From: Clostridiales bacterium
GTDB taxonomy: Bacteria > Bacillota > Clostridia > Christensenellales > Aristaeellaceae
Direction: 5' to 3'
NCBI GenBank assembly: GCA_004557905.1
Contig: SFFH01000004.1
Coordinates: 1 to 47,798 of the forward strand
DNA length: 47,798 nt
Position numbers and translations under genes: made by a program. The notes below the pieces were generated by a model. It made no database searches. It was not told the DNA's origin and saw only the letters and a list, made by a program, of their open reading frames with translations. Within the stretch, counting starts at the first letter, position 1. Each line of letters opens with the position of its first letter. This document shows positions 31,205 through 41,055 of this stretch, one piece after another.

Positions 31205-32413
31205 ATGAGCAAACTGAACATTGCGGTGATCTTCGGTTCCCGCAGCTGCGAGCACGACGTGTCCATTATCTCCGCGCTGCAGCTGATCGAGGCGGCGAAG
31301 ACGGCCGGCTTTACGGTGATACCGGTGTACATTTCCCGGGAGGGCCTGTGGTACACGGGCGAGGCGCTCACCCAAATTGAGACCTTCCGTGAATTCAACC
31401 CGATGGGCAAGGGCATCACCCGGGTGAACCTCGACGTGAGCGCAAACGCGGGCGACCTGTGGGCCTGGCCGCCGCAGCGTGCGGGCTTGTTTGCCAAGGT
31501 GCCGGCGCCCATCGCGCATATCGATGTGGCCATTCCGGTGCTGCACGGCCTGCACGGCGAGGACGGCACGGTGCAGGGCCTGCTGGAGATGGCGAATATC
31601 CCGTATGCCTCCTCCGGCGTGCTGGGCTCTGCCGTGGGCATGGATAAGATTGCGATGAAGCAGATGCTGCGCGGCGCGGGCTATCCGGTGCTGGACTATG
31701 TGTGGCTGACCCGCGACCAGCTGAAAGCCGACCGCGAGGCCATCGTGGAGAGAATTGAGCGCGAGATCAAGTATCCGGCGTTCGTCAAGCCCGCCGCGCT
31801 GGGCTCCTCCATCGGCGTCTCCAAGGCGACCAATCGCGAGGAGCTTGACAAGGCACTCGACCTGGCGGCCTCCTACGACCGCCGCATCCTGGTCGAGGTG
31901 GGCATCAACAATCCGGTGGAGATCAACTGCGCGGCGCTGGGCTACGGCGAGGACGTGCGCACCTCCGTGTGCGAGATGCCGGTGCCCTCGACCGGCGACA
32001 AGTTCCTCAACTTCTTTGAAAAGTATCTGCGCAACGTGGGCACGAAGGGCGAGAGCAGCCGCGGCATGAAGAGCCTGTCGCGCGTGGTGCCCGCGCCCAT
32101 CGGCGAGGAGCTGACCGAGCGCATCCAGCGGATGACGAAGGAAATCTTCAAGCTGCTCGACTGCCGCGGCACGGTGCGCATCGACTTCATCCTGGACGAA
32201 AACGACGTGCTCTATGTCAACGAGCCGAACACGATTCCGGGTTCCCTGGCGTTTTACCTGTGGCAGGAGTGCGGCGTGAGCTTTGGCAAGCTGGTGGAGA
32301 TCATGGTGGAGGACGCGCTGCGCGCCCACGCCGACAAGAACACCAACGTCTTCGCCTTTGACTCGACGATCCTGCAGAAGGTCGCTGCGGGCGCGAAGGG
32401 CAGCAAGCGGTAA
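31205..32413 (+). CDS. ddl: D-alanine--D-alanine ligase family protein
   Basis: A 402-residue ATP-grasp ligase, somewhat longer than usual Ddl (300-370). IAVIFGSRSCEHDVSIISAL is the first-substrate motif, PVLHGLHGEDGTVQGLLEM the hallmark, FVKPAALGSSIGVSKA the ATP-binding strand, and VRIDFILDENDVLYVNEPNT then IPGSLAF the metal/second-substrate region. The omega-loop region (FLNFFEKYLRNVGTKGESSR and following residues up to VVPAPI) is longer than in standard Ddl, and I cannot place the usual Tyr/Lys specificity residues. Its product is probably D-Ala-D-Ala for the adjacent MurF-like ligase, but a different D-amino-acid pair is conceivable. ATG 31205 follows GGAGCGAT, 15 bases after the MurF-like stop. 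Confidence 0.88.
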   Translation: MSKLNIAVIFGSRSCEHDVSIISALQLIEAAKTAGFTVIPVYISREGLWYTGEALTQIETFREFNPMGKGITRVNLDVSANAGDLWAWPPQRAGLFAKVPAPIAHIDVAIPVLHGLHGEDGTVQGLLEMANIPYASSGVLGSAVGMDKIAMKQMLRGAGYPVLDYVWLTRDQLKADREAIVERIEREIKYPAFVKPAALGSSIGVSKATNREELDKALDLAASYDRRILVEVGINNPVEINCAALGYGEDVRTSVCEMPVPSTGDKFLNFFEKYLRNVGTKGESSRGMKSLSRVVPAPIGEELTERIQRMTKEIFKLLDCRGTVRIDFILDENDVLYVNEPNTIPGSLAFYLWQECGVSFGKLVEIMVEDALRAHADKNTNVFAFDSTILQKVAAGAKGSKR

Positions 32414-32416
32414 GGA

Positions 32417-32518
32417 ACCTCATCCGTCATGCCTGCGGCATGCCACCTTCCCCATAGGGGAAGGCTTGGTTACTCAGTCCTCCCCTATGGGGAGGGTGCC
32501 CGCCAGGGCAGGTGAGGT
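32417..32518. repeat. REP-like palindromic intergenic repeat C
   Basis: The ends are inverted (ACCTCATCCG ... CAGGTGAGGT). Inside are two perfect palindromes, CCTTCCCCATAGGGGAAGG and CCTCCCCTATGGGGAGG, joined by ~18 bases. It is the familiar layout of short palindromic repeats scattered through gut Clostridia. There is only one copy in this window. It sits between convergent genes and could also act as a bidirectional terminator. Confidence 0.7.
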
Positions 32519-32522
32519 CAAT

Positions 32523-32550
32523 AGAAAAGCCCTCCCCGAACGGGGAGGGC
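32523..32550 (-). terminator. Terminator of the LUD gene
   Basis: On the minus strand, GCCCTCCCC-GTTC-GGGGAGGGC is a near-perfect 9-bp stem followed by TTTT (complement of 32525-32528), 11 bases after the LUD stop. Confidence 0.8.
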
Positions 32551-32560
32551 GCTTAGCGGC

Positions 32561-33181
32561 TTAAAAGCCGAGATCCTCGTCGATGAGGATGACCTGCGTG
32601 CGCTTGCCGCCCGGCGCGCCTTCCAGCGCCAGGAACATGTGGCACATGGAGTGCTTGCAGGCGGAGACGTCGCAGCTGCCGGTGCTCGCGCAGGGCGTAT
32701 CCAGATGCAGGCGGCGGGCATTGAGCGGGCAGGCGACCTGCTTGATGCGGCGCACGGCCTGCTGATAGCCGCCCTCGACGATCTTGTTGCGGCCGACGAC
32801 GAGATAGACGGCGGACGGGCCGAAGCACAGGGCGGCCACGCGGTTGCCGGTGCCGTCGATCTGCACAATCAGGCCGTCCTCGGTGACGGCGTTGGCGGAG
32901 GCGAAGTACGACTGCGCGCACATCGCGGCGCGGCGGATGGCCGGGCCTTCTTCCTTGGGCGCGCCCTGATGCCAGTGCACGGTGTGGCCGGCCTCGCGCA
33001 GCACGGCATCCAGCTTCAGCTGGGCGAGCGTGGCGCTGCCGCCCATGCCGACCTCCTGCGCACTGCCCAGCTCGCGCAGAATGTGCGCGACGGCCTGCTC
33101 CCGGGTATCGAATACGACGGCCTCAAAGCCGCGGCGGCGGAGGGCGGAGGCGACCTTCTCAAGTTGTTCGTTCATGAGCAT
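32561..33181 (-). CDS. LUD domain (LutC/YkgG-like) protein
   Basis: A 206-residue protein. MNEQLEKVASALRRRGFEAVV and VGMGGSATLAQLKLDAVLREAGHTV match the LUD fold; later FGPSAVYLVVGRNKIVEGGYQQAVRRIKQVACPLNA is typical of stand-alone LUD proteins in Clostridia. Near the C-terminus CASTGSCDVSACKHSMCHMF gives four Cys in 16 residues, which may bind metal or an Fe-S cluster. LutC partners (LutA/LutB) that oxidise lactate are not nearby, so a lactate role is not supported. ATG 33181 follows AGGGGA; ATG 33175 is also possible. It is transcribed alone, with its own terminator. Confidence 0.82.
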   Translation of the reverse strand: MLMNEQLEKVASALRRRGFEAVVFDTREQAVAHILRELGSAQEVGMGGSATLAQLKLDAVLREAGHTVHWHQGAPKEEGPAIRRAAMCAQSYFASANAVTEDGLIVQIDGTGNRVAALCFGPSAVYLVVGRNKIVEGGYQQAVRRIKQVACPLNARRLHLDTPCASTGSCDVSACKHSMCHMFLALEGAPGGKRTQVILIDEDLGF

Positions 33182-33273
33182 ACACTTCCCCTGACATGAA
33201 TGGATTGAGGTTTCATGTCCACATTATACCAGTTTTTCCGTCGGTTGGAAAGCACCTGAAAGGAGAGCACGCA

Positions 33274-34197
33274 TTGATCGACGAATATTTTGACCGCCTG
33301 GTCGATCGCTGGTGCGAGGCTGTTCCCAGGACCATGAAGCCGCGGATGATCCTGCTGGCCAATTCGGCCGTCGGCTGGCGCATGCAGCTGTACTTCGGCA
33401 CGCTGGGCCGCAACATCGCGGGCCTGTTTTCTAGGGTCAAGGACGAAACGCAGATGGATCTGACCCTGCGCGAGGGCAGCGAGCAGATTGACGACGGCCT
33501 GGCCAGGCTGGCGCGCTTTTTGAAGGAGCAGGTGGCGCTGATCGCGCGGCTGGACGCCCGGGGGCGGAGCATCCGCTTCTGCAGCGCGCTGTTTCTGATG
33601 ATGCTTTCCGTGCTGGGCGTGGTGGCGACGGGATCGGGCGGCATGGCCGTCACGGCGTCGTCGCTGTGCATGCTGTGGCTGTCCACAGCGGTGGAGAGCG
33701 ATTACAGGCCCATCAGCCGCGGCATCCGTCAGACCTATCTGGCGGGCACGCTGCTGCGCACAGGCGCCATCGGCCTGATGATGCTGCACTACTTCTTCAG
33801 CTACGCCGCGCAGGGGCTGCCCAGCAACGTGGTGCTGCAGTGCGCGATGCTCATCATGCTGACCATTCACGCGGTGCTGTTCGTGGCACTGGTGATGCTC
33901 AACACGCGGCAGCCGCTCTTTCTGCGCGCGCTGGCCGGTGTGACGGGCGCAGTGCCCGCGATGACGGCGGCCGCGGCGGCGGCGCTGGCGGCATCCTGGC
34001 TGTTTCGGCCCTGGCCGCTGCCGCTGCTGGGCGTGCTGGGCGCGCTGGGCGCAAGCCTCGCCTTCCTGGGCGAGGAGCTGATTACGGTCAGCAATCTGGG
34101 CGGCATCCGCCTGAAATACCATTCCATCTGGGTGTGTCTTCTGACGATCGGAGGCTTTACGCTGATGCTTCTGGGCGCGTGGACGGTGGCCCCATAA
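33274..34197 (+). CDS. Unrecognised integral membrane protein upstream of lepA
   Basis: A 307-residue protein starting at TTG 33274, with AGGAG eight bases ahead. The first ~100 residues are amphipathic and charged (IDEYFDRLVDRW; RNIAGLFSRVKDETQMDL), without a signal peptide. From about residue 103 there are roughly six to seven hydrophobic segments, including FCSALFLMMLSVLGVVATG, an Ala-rich stretch VPAMTAAAAAALAASWLF and a final WVCLLTIGGFTLMLLGAW. No motif tells me a function. It is 17 bases upstream of lepA and must share its transcript. The layout of a soluble helix bundle followed by membrane segments is not a known transporter family to me. Confidence 0.7.
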   Translation: MIDEYFDRLVDRWCEAVPRTMKPRMILLANSAVGWRMQLYFGTLGRNIAGLFSRVKDETQMDLTLREGSEQIDDGLARLARFLKEQVALIARLDARGRSIRFCSALFLMMLSVLGVVATGSGGMAVTASSLCMLWLSTAVESDYRPISRGIRQTYLAGTLLRTGAIGLMMLHYFFSYAAQGLPSNVVLQCAMLIMLTIHAVLFVALVMLNTRQPLFLRALAGVTGAVPAMTAAAAAALAASWLFRPWPLPLLGVLGALGASLAFLGEELITVSNLGGIRLKYHSIWVCLLTIGGFTLMLLGAWTVAP

Positions 34198-34214
34198 CGG
34201 AGGAGGAATCCGCT

Positions 34215-36020
<1,806 letters not shown>

Positions 36021-36023
36021 ACC

Positions 36024-37193
36024 ATGGAAACTAACTCTCTCTACATTCACATTCCCCTCTGCGTCAAAAAGTGCGCCTACTGCGACTTTGCGTCCTTTTC
36101 CGGGCGCATGGCGCAGCGGGAACGCTATGTGCAGGCCGTCTGCCGCGAAATCCGCGCGCAGGCGGCCTTCTTTGGGCCAAGGCGCGTGGGCACTGTCTTC
36201 CTGGGCGGCGGCACGCCGACGCTGCTCACTGGCGCGCAGGTGCAGGAGATTCTGGACACCGTGCGCGCGTGCTTTGAGCTGCTGGGTGATGCGGAGATCA
36301 CCATGGAGGGCAACCCCGGCACGCTGACGATGGACAGCCTGCGGGCGTACAGGCAGGCGGGCGTGAACCGCCTGTCGCTGGGCGTGCAGAGCCTCGATGA
36401 CGGCCTGCTGGCGGCGATTGGCCGGATTCACACGAGCGAGGAGGCGGCGCAGGCGGTGCGCATGGCGCGCGGGGCGGGCTTTGAGAACCTGAGCCTCGAC
36501 CTGATGTACGGCCTGCCGGGGCAGACCGCCGCGCAGTGGAGGGACACGCTTGAACGCGCGATTGCGCTTGAGCCGGATCATCTGAGCTGCTACAGCCTGA
36601 TTCTCGAGGAGGGCACGCCGCTCTTTGCGAGCGTGCAGGCGGGCACCTGCGCGCCGCTGCCGGACGAGGACGCGATGGAGGAGATGGACGCGCTGACGGC
36701 CGGGCTGACGCGGAAAGCGGGCTATGCGCAGTACGAGGTTTCCAACTATGCCAGGCCGGGAAGGCAGTGCCGCCACAACATCGTCTACTGGGAATGCCTG
36801 CCGTATCTGGGCGTGGGCCTTGGCGCGCACAGCGACATGGACGGCAGAAGGTTTTATAATCCGGCGGACTGGGAAGCCTATCTGCACATGGCCGAGGAAG
36901 GGCGTACGGCGCGTGAGGCCGAGGGCGCGAACACCCGCGAGGACCGGATGTTCGAGCGGATGATGATGGGCCTTCGTCAGGTGCGCGGCGTGGACGAGGC
37001 TAGGTTTGAACGGGACTTCGGCGCAAGGATCGAGCAGGTGTGGCCCGAAACCGTTGCGCAGATGACGCAGGGCGGCCTGATGACGGGCGATTCGGGAAGA
37101 ATCCGCCTGACACCGCGCGGCATGCAGGTGATGAACGGCGTGCTGGTTCACCTGATGGAGGAAATGGACTCAAAACCGCAAAACGGGGCCTGA
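36024..37193 (+). CDS. hemW: Heme chaperone HemW (radical SAM)
   Basis: A 389-residue radical SAM protein. Residues 7-22, YIHIPLCVKKCAYCDF, hold the cluster Cys13/17/20. FLGGGTPTLLTGAQVQEI, TMEGNPGTLT, NRLSLGVQSLDDGLLAAIGR, DLMYGLPGQT and the C-terminal YEVSNYARPGRQCRHNIVYW then GVGLGAHS match HemW/YggW. It has been shown to carry heme rather than act as coproporphyrinogen oxidase in its homologues. It is co-transcribed with lepA (3-base gap), and the HrcA promoter region follows. Confidence 0.95.
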   Translation: METNSLYIHIPLCVKKCAYCDFASFSGRMAQRERYVQAVCREIRAQAAFFGPRRVGTVFLGGGTPTLLTGAQVQEILDTVRACFELLGDAEITMEGNPGTLTMDSLRAYRQAGVNRLSLGVQSLDDGLLAAIGRIHTSEEAAQAVRMARGAGFENLSLDLMYGLPGQTAAQWRDTLERAIALEPDHLSCYSLILEEGTPLFASVQAGTCAPLPDEDAMEEMDALTAGLTRKAGYAQYEVSNYARPGRQCRHNIVYWECLPYLGVGLGAHSDMDGRRFYNPADWEAYLHMAEEGRTAREAEGANTREDRMFERMMMGLRQVRGVDEARFERDFGARIEQVWPETVAQMTQGGLMTGDSGRIRLTPRGMQVMNGVLVHLMEEMDSKPQNGA

Positions 37194-37282
37194 AACCCGC
37201 AGGGCGGCGCCGAAGTGTCAGAATGGACGCTCATGCATTTACAAAAAGGACAGGAAAAGTCAAAAAAGATGCGAAAAGGCAG

Positions 37283-37311
37283 TTGACAAATATCGGCCGG
37301 CGTGGTATCTT
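37283..37311 (+). promoter_or_regulatory. Promoter of the hrcA-grpE-dnaK-dnaJ operon
   Basis: TTGACA (37283-37288), 17 bases, TATCTT (37306-37311), immediately upstream of the CIRCE operator, so the start point falls at or just before CIRCE. A sigma-A type promoter with HrcA repression is the normal class I heat-shock layout. Confidence 0.82.
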
Positions 37312-37322
37312 TATCACGCTGA

Positions 37323-37349
37323 TTAGCACTCGACCATGATGAGTGCTAA
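37323..37349 (+). promoter_or_regulatory. CIRCE operator (HrcA binding site)
   Basis: TTAGCACTC (37323-37331), nine bases, GAGTGCTAA (37341-37349). The inverted repeat is an exact match to the CIRCE consensus. HrcA, encoded 24 bases downstream, binds here and is kept active by GroEL. Confidence 0.97.
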
Positions 37350-37373
37350 CAACACCGAAAGGAGGAACGCAAG

Positions 37374-38408
37374 ATGGACCTCATCGATCGCAAGTACAGA
37401 ATTCTGCAGGCGATCATCGATGACTACATCCTGACCGCGCTGCCCGTCGGTTCCCGAACGATTTCCCGCAAGTATGAACAGAAGCTCTCCTCGGCCACCA
37501 TCCGCAACGAGATGAGCGACCTGGAGGAGTTGGGCTACCTCGATTCCCCGCATACCTCGGCCGGACGCGTTCCGTCCAACAAGGCCTACCGCCTGTATGT
37601 CGACCAGATGCTGCAGCCTCTGCCGCTGAGCGTGGAGGAGACGGAATTCATCAACCGGTGCTTTGACCGGCGAATTCATCAGGTGGACGATCTCTCCATG
37701 CGGATTGCGAAGGCGCTCTCCAGCATGACCCATTACACCAGCGCGGTGATGACCCGCTCGCCCAGAAACGAGCAGGTGCTCTCCCATCTGCAGCTGGTGC
37801 CCGTCGCCGACCGGCGGGTGCTGCTCGTCCTGGTGACGCAAAGCGGCACCGTCAAGCAGAGCGTGCTTGAGCTGGGCAGCCCGGTGGCGCCGGATGAGCT
37901 CTACGCGGTCTCGCGAATCCTGAGCAGCCAGCTCGAGGGCCTGCGGCTCAGCGAGCTGCCCGACGCGCTGATGCGGCTGTCCGGCAGCGGAACGGACGTT
38001 CATGAGATCGTCCGCGCGATGGCCGAGCAGCAGCCCGCGGAGAGCCAGAGCGACATCGTGGCGCTGGCCATCGGCGGCCGCTCCAACCTGCTGAGCTTCC
38101 CGGAATACGCCGACGTGGACAAGGCGAAGGCACTGCTTTCCGTGCTGGAGACCCGCGAGAAGATCGTTTCGCTGCTGGATCACCACGGCGAGATGGAAAT
38201 CTCCGTGCGCATCGGCCCGGAGACGGGGCTTGAGGAGACCCGCGACTGCTCCATCGTGACGGCGAGCTACCGCCTGAGCGACGGCAGGGTGAACACCATC
38301 GGCCTGATCGGCCCGACGCGCATGCAGTACGGCAAGGTGCTCTCGGTGCTCTCGCAGGTCGGCAGATCGCTGGGCACCATTCTTGACGAGCATGACGAAC
38401 ATGAATAG
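37374..38408 (+). CDS. hrcA: Heat-inducible transcription repressor HrcA
   Basis: A 344-residue repressor. The winged helix is at about 1-70: LIDRKYRILQAIIDDYILTA, PVGSRTISRKYEQKLSSATI, RNEMSDLEELGYLDSPHTSA and GRVPSNKAYRLYVD. The GAF-like domain follows, and GLIGPTRMQYGKVLSVLSQV is the usual C-terminal signature. It represses its own operon at the CIRCE site. AAGGAGGAACGCAAG precedes the ATG. Its 3' end overlaps the likely start of grpE by 8 bases. Confidence 0.96.
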   Translation: MDLIDRKYRILQAIIDDYILTALPVGSRTISRKYEQKLSSATIRNEMSDLEELGYLDSPHTSAGRVPSNKAYRLYVDQMLQPLPLSVEETEFINRCFDRRIHQVDDLSMRIAKALSSMTHYTSAVMTRSPRNEQVLSHLQLVPVADRRVLLVLVTQSGTVKQSVLELGSPVAPDELYAVSRILSSQLEGLRLSELPDALMRLSGSGTDVHEIVRAMAEQQPAESQSDIVALAIGGRSNLLSFPEYADVDKAKALLSVLETREKIVSLLDHHGEMEISVRIGPETGLEETRDCSIVTASYRLSDGRVNTIGLIGPTRMQYGKVLSVLSQVGRSLGTILDEHDEHE

Positions 38409-39054
38409 AAAGAAGAAAAAGCGCGGCGCAGAGAAAAACGGCAGGCTGCGCGACCAGCTCCGCAAGGCTGCGGAGGGGCTCAAGGACAAGTCGGAAAGGG
38501 CGAAGAACATGAACGAAGAAACCAAGAAGGAGCAGGAAGCGGCGCAGGAGACGCAAAGCCCGGAGGTTCCGGAGACGCAGTCTCTTGAGGACGATGCGCA
38601 GGCGCTTGCGGCCGAGCTGGAAAAGGTCAAGGCGCAGTGCGACGAGTATCTCGATCTTGCGCAGCGCAAGCAGGCGGAGTTCGCCAACTACCGCCGCCGC
38701 ACCGAGGGCATCCGCCAGGAGGCCTTTGACGACGGCCGCAGGGACGCGATTGAAAAACTGCTGCCGGTGATTGACAACCTCGAGCGCGCGCTGAGCGCCG
38801 CGGGCGAGGAGGAGAGCGGCCTGAAGTCCGGCGTGGAGATGGTTCTGCGCCAGACGAAGGAAACCTTCGGCAAGATGGGCGTGGAGGAGATCGATCCGCT
38901 GGGCCAGCCCTTTGACGCGGAGCTGCACAACGCGGTGATGCAGGGCGGCGCGGACGAGGGCGAGCCGGGCACGGTCTGCCTGGTGCTGCAGAAGGGCTAC
39001 AAGCTCGGCAGCCGCGTGATCCGCCACGCGATGGTCAAGGTAGTTGCAGGCTAA
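38401..39054 (+). CDS. grpE: Nucleotide exchange factor GrpE
   Basis: It releases ADP from DnaK. The core runs from a long coiled coil (EDDAQALAAELEKVKAQCDEY, LDLAQRKQAEFANYRRRTEG) into the beta domain (FGKMGVEEIDPLGQPFDAEL, HNAVMQ, VCLVLQKGYKLGSRVIRHAM, VKV). The start is uncertain. ATG 38401 gives 217 residues with a Lys-rich N-terminus, and high GC at third positions suggests this part is translated. ATG 38509, behind AAAGGGC, would give 181 residues. ATG 38383 and 38392 are also in frame. Confidence 0.93.
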   Translation: MNRKKKKRGAEKNGRLRDQLRKAAEGLKDKSERAKNMNEETKKEQEAAQETQSPEVPETQSLEDDAQALAAELEKVKAQCDEYLDLAQRKQAEFANYRRRTEGIRQEAFDDGRRDAIEKLLPVIDNLERALSAAGEEESGLKSGVEMVLRQTKETFGKMGVEEIDPLGQPFDAELHNAVMQGGADEGEPGTVCLVLQKGYKLGSRVIRHAMVKVVAG

Positions 39055-39124
39055 AGCCTGAGGCTATATATATCTTTTGCAAACAACGCAATCTTTACTG
39101 TGATTGGACTGGAGGAAATAGATT

Positions 39125-40954
39125 ATGAGCAAGATTATTGGTATTGACCTGGGTACTACGAACAGCTGTGTCGCCGTCATGGAAGGCGGCGAGCCGGTGG
39201 TCATCCCCAACGCCGAGGGCGCGCGCACCACGCCGTCCGTCGTCGCGTTCACCAAGTCCGGCGAACGCCTGGTGGGCCAGGTGGCCAAGCGCCAGGCGGT
39301 CACCAACCCGGACCGCACCATCATTTCCATCAAGCGCGACATGGGCACCGACAAGCGCATCACCATCGACGGCAAGCAGTACACCCCGCAGGACATCTCC
39401 GCGATGATTCTTCAGAAGCTGAAGACCGACGCCGAGGCGTACCTGGGCGAGACCGTCACCCAGGCGGTCATCACCGTGCCGGCGTACTTCTCTGACAGCC
39501 AGCGCCAGGCCACCAAGGATGCGGGCCGCATCGCGGGCCTGGAGGTGCTGCGCATCATCAACGAGCCGACCGCCGCTTCCCTGGCGTACGGCCTTGACAA
39601 GGAAGACTCCCACAAGATCCTGGTGTACGACCTGGGCGGCGGCACCTTCGACGTCTCCCTGCTGGAGATCGGCGACGGCGTGTTCGAGGTGCTGGCGACC
39701 AACGGCGATACCCACCTGGGCGGCGACGACTTCGACGACCGCATCATCAACTACCTGGCGGCTGAGTTCAAGAAGGAGAACGGCATCGATCTGAAGGCGG
39801 ACCGCATGGCCATGCAGCGCCTCAAGGAGGCCGCTGAGAAGGCGAAGATCGAGCTCTCCGGCGTGATGAGCACCAACATCAACCTGCCGTTCATCACTGC
39901 GGACGCGACCGGCCCGAAGCACCTGGACATCACCATGACCCGCGCGAAGTTCGACGAGCTGACCCGCGATCTGGTCGACCGCACCATCGCGCCGATGCAG
40001 AACGCGCTGCGCGACGCCGGCATGACCGCCAATGAGGTGGACCGCGTGATCCTGGTCGGCGGCAGCACCCGTATCCCGGCCGTGCAGGAGGCCGTGCGCA
40101 AGGTGACCGGCAAGGAGCCGTACCGCAACATCAACCCGGACGAGTGCGTCGCTGTCGGCGCGGCCATCCAGGGCGGCGTGCTGGCCGGCGACGTCAAGGA
40201 CGTGCTGCTGCTGGACGTCACCCCGCTGTCCCTGGGCATTGAGACCATGGGCGGCGTGTTCACCCGCCTGATCGACCGCAACACCACCATCCCGACCACC
40301 AAGAGCCAGATCTTCTCCACCGCCGCGGATGGCCAGACCTCCGTTGAGGTGCACGTGCTGCAGGGCGAGCGCGAGATGGCCGCGGGCAACAAGACCCTGG
40401 GCCGCTTCCAGCTGACCGGCATCGCGCCGGCGCCGCGCGGCGTGCCGCAGATCGAGGTCACCTTCAACATCGACCGCAACGGCATCGTGAACGTCTCCGC
40501 GAAGGACCTGGGCACCGGCAACGAGCAGAAGGTGACCATCACCTCCAGCACCAACCTGACCGAGGACGAGATCAACCAGCGCGTCAAGGAGGCCGAGCAG
40601 TACGCCGCCGAGGACAAGAAGCGCAAGGAGGAGGTCGAAACCCTCAACCGCGCCGACTCCATGATCTTTGAGATCGAGAAGCAGCTGCGCGAGCTGGGCG
40701 ACAAGCTGAGCGCCGAGGACAAGGCGACCGTGGAAAACGAGCTGGCCGAGTTCAAGAAGATCCGCGAGGGCGGCGACGCCGAGCAGATCAAGAACGCCAT
40801 GGAGAACTTCACGCAGAAGGTCTACGCGGTGTTTGGCAAGATCTATCAGCAGCAGCAGGCGCAGGACCCGAACGCGGCGAATGCGGGCGGCTACCAGCAG
40901 GCGCAGGACGCGACCAATGACGGCGCGGCCGACGCGGACTATGACGTCCACTAA
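39125..40954 (+). CDS. dnaK: Chaperone DnaK (Hsp70)
   Basis: A 609-residue ATP-driven folding chaperone. IIGIDLGTTNSCVAVMEGGE, IINEPTAASLAYGLDK, VYDLGGGTFDVSLLEIGDGV, ILVGGSTRIPAVQ and LLLDVTPLSLGIETMGGV are all canonical. It is the length expected for Gram-positive DnaK, which lacks a segment found in proteobacterial proteins. The C-terminal tail is Gln/Ala-rich and ends in acidic residues, as usual. GGAGGAAATAGATT precedes the ATG. No separate CIRCE is present, so it depends on the hrcA promoter or read-through. Confidence 0.98.
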   Translation: MSKIIGIDLGTTNSCVAVMEGGEPVVIPNAEGARTTPSVVAFTKSGERLVGQVAKRQAVTNPDRTIISIKRDMGTDKRITIDGKQYTPQDISAMILQKLKTDAEAYLGETVTQAVITVPAYFSDSQRQATKDAGRIAGLEVLRIINEPTAASLAYGLDKEDSHKILVYDLGGGTFDVSLLEIGDGVFEVLATNGDTHLGGDDFDDRIINYLAAEFKKENGIDLKADRMAMQRLKEAAEKAKIELSGVMSTNINLPFITADATGPKHLDITMTRAKFDELTRDLVDRTIAPMQNALRDAGMTANEVDRVILVGGSTRIPAVQEAVRKVTGKEPYRNINPDECVAVGAAIQGGVLAGDVKDVLLLDVTPLSLGIETMGGVFTRLIDRNTTIPTTKSQIFSTAADGQTSVEVHVLQGEREMAAGNKTLGRFQLTGIAPAPRGVPQIEVTFNIDRNGIVNVSAKDLGTGNEQKVTITSSTNLTEDEINQRVKEAEQYAAEDKKRKEEVETLNRADSMIFEIEKQLRELGDKLSAEDKATVENELAEFKKIREGGDAEQIKNAMENFTQKVYAVFGKIYQQQQAQDPNAANAGGYQQAQDATNDGAADADYDVH

Positions 40955-40987
40955 CAAGCGCATAAACAGCGAAAGATGCAAGCGCAG

Positions 40988-41012
40988 GCCGCCGTCACTT
41001 TGTGGCGGCGGC
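40988..41012 (+). promoter_or_regulatory. Stem-loop between dnaK and dnaJ
   Basis: GCCGCCGTCAC pairs with GTGGCGGCGGC (11 pairs including one G-U) around a TTT loop. There is no T-tract, so it is more likely an mRNA 3'-stability or processing stem. That would raise DnaK over DnaJ rather than terminate transcription. Confidence 0.6.
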
Positions 41013-41055
41013 ATCGCGCGGTTTACAGCAAGTTTCAGAATAGGTGGTGACTGCT

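Noticed and set aside
32417..32518. Possible CRISPR-like repeat
   Set aside because: Two palindromes in tandem, but different sequences, no regular spacing and no cas genes. It is a REP-like element.
39095..41014. Minus-strand frame (639 codons) opposite dnaK
   Set aside because: A long open frame antisense to dnaK is a known artefact. Nothing in the translation supports a protein.
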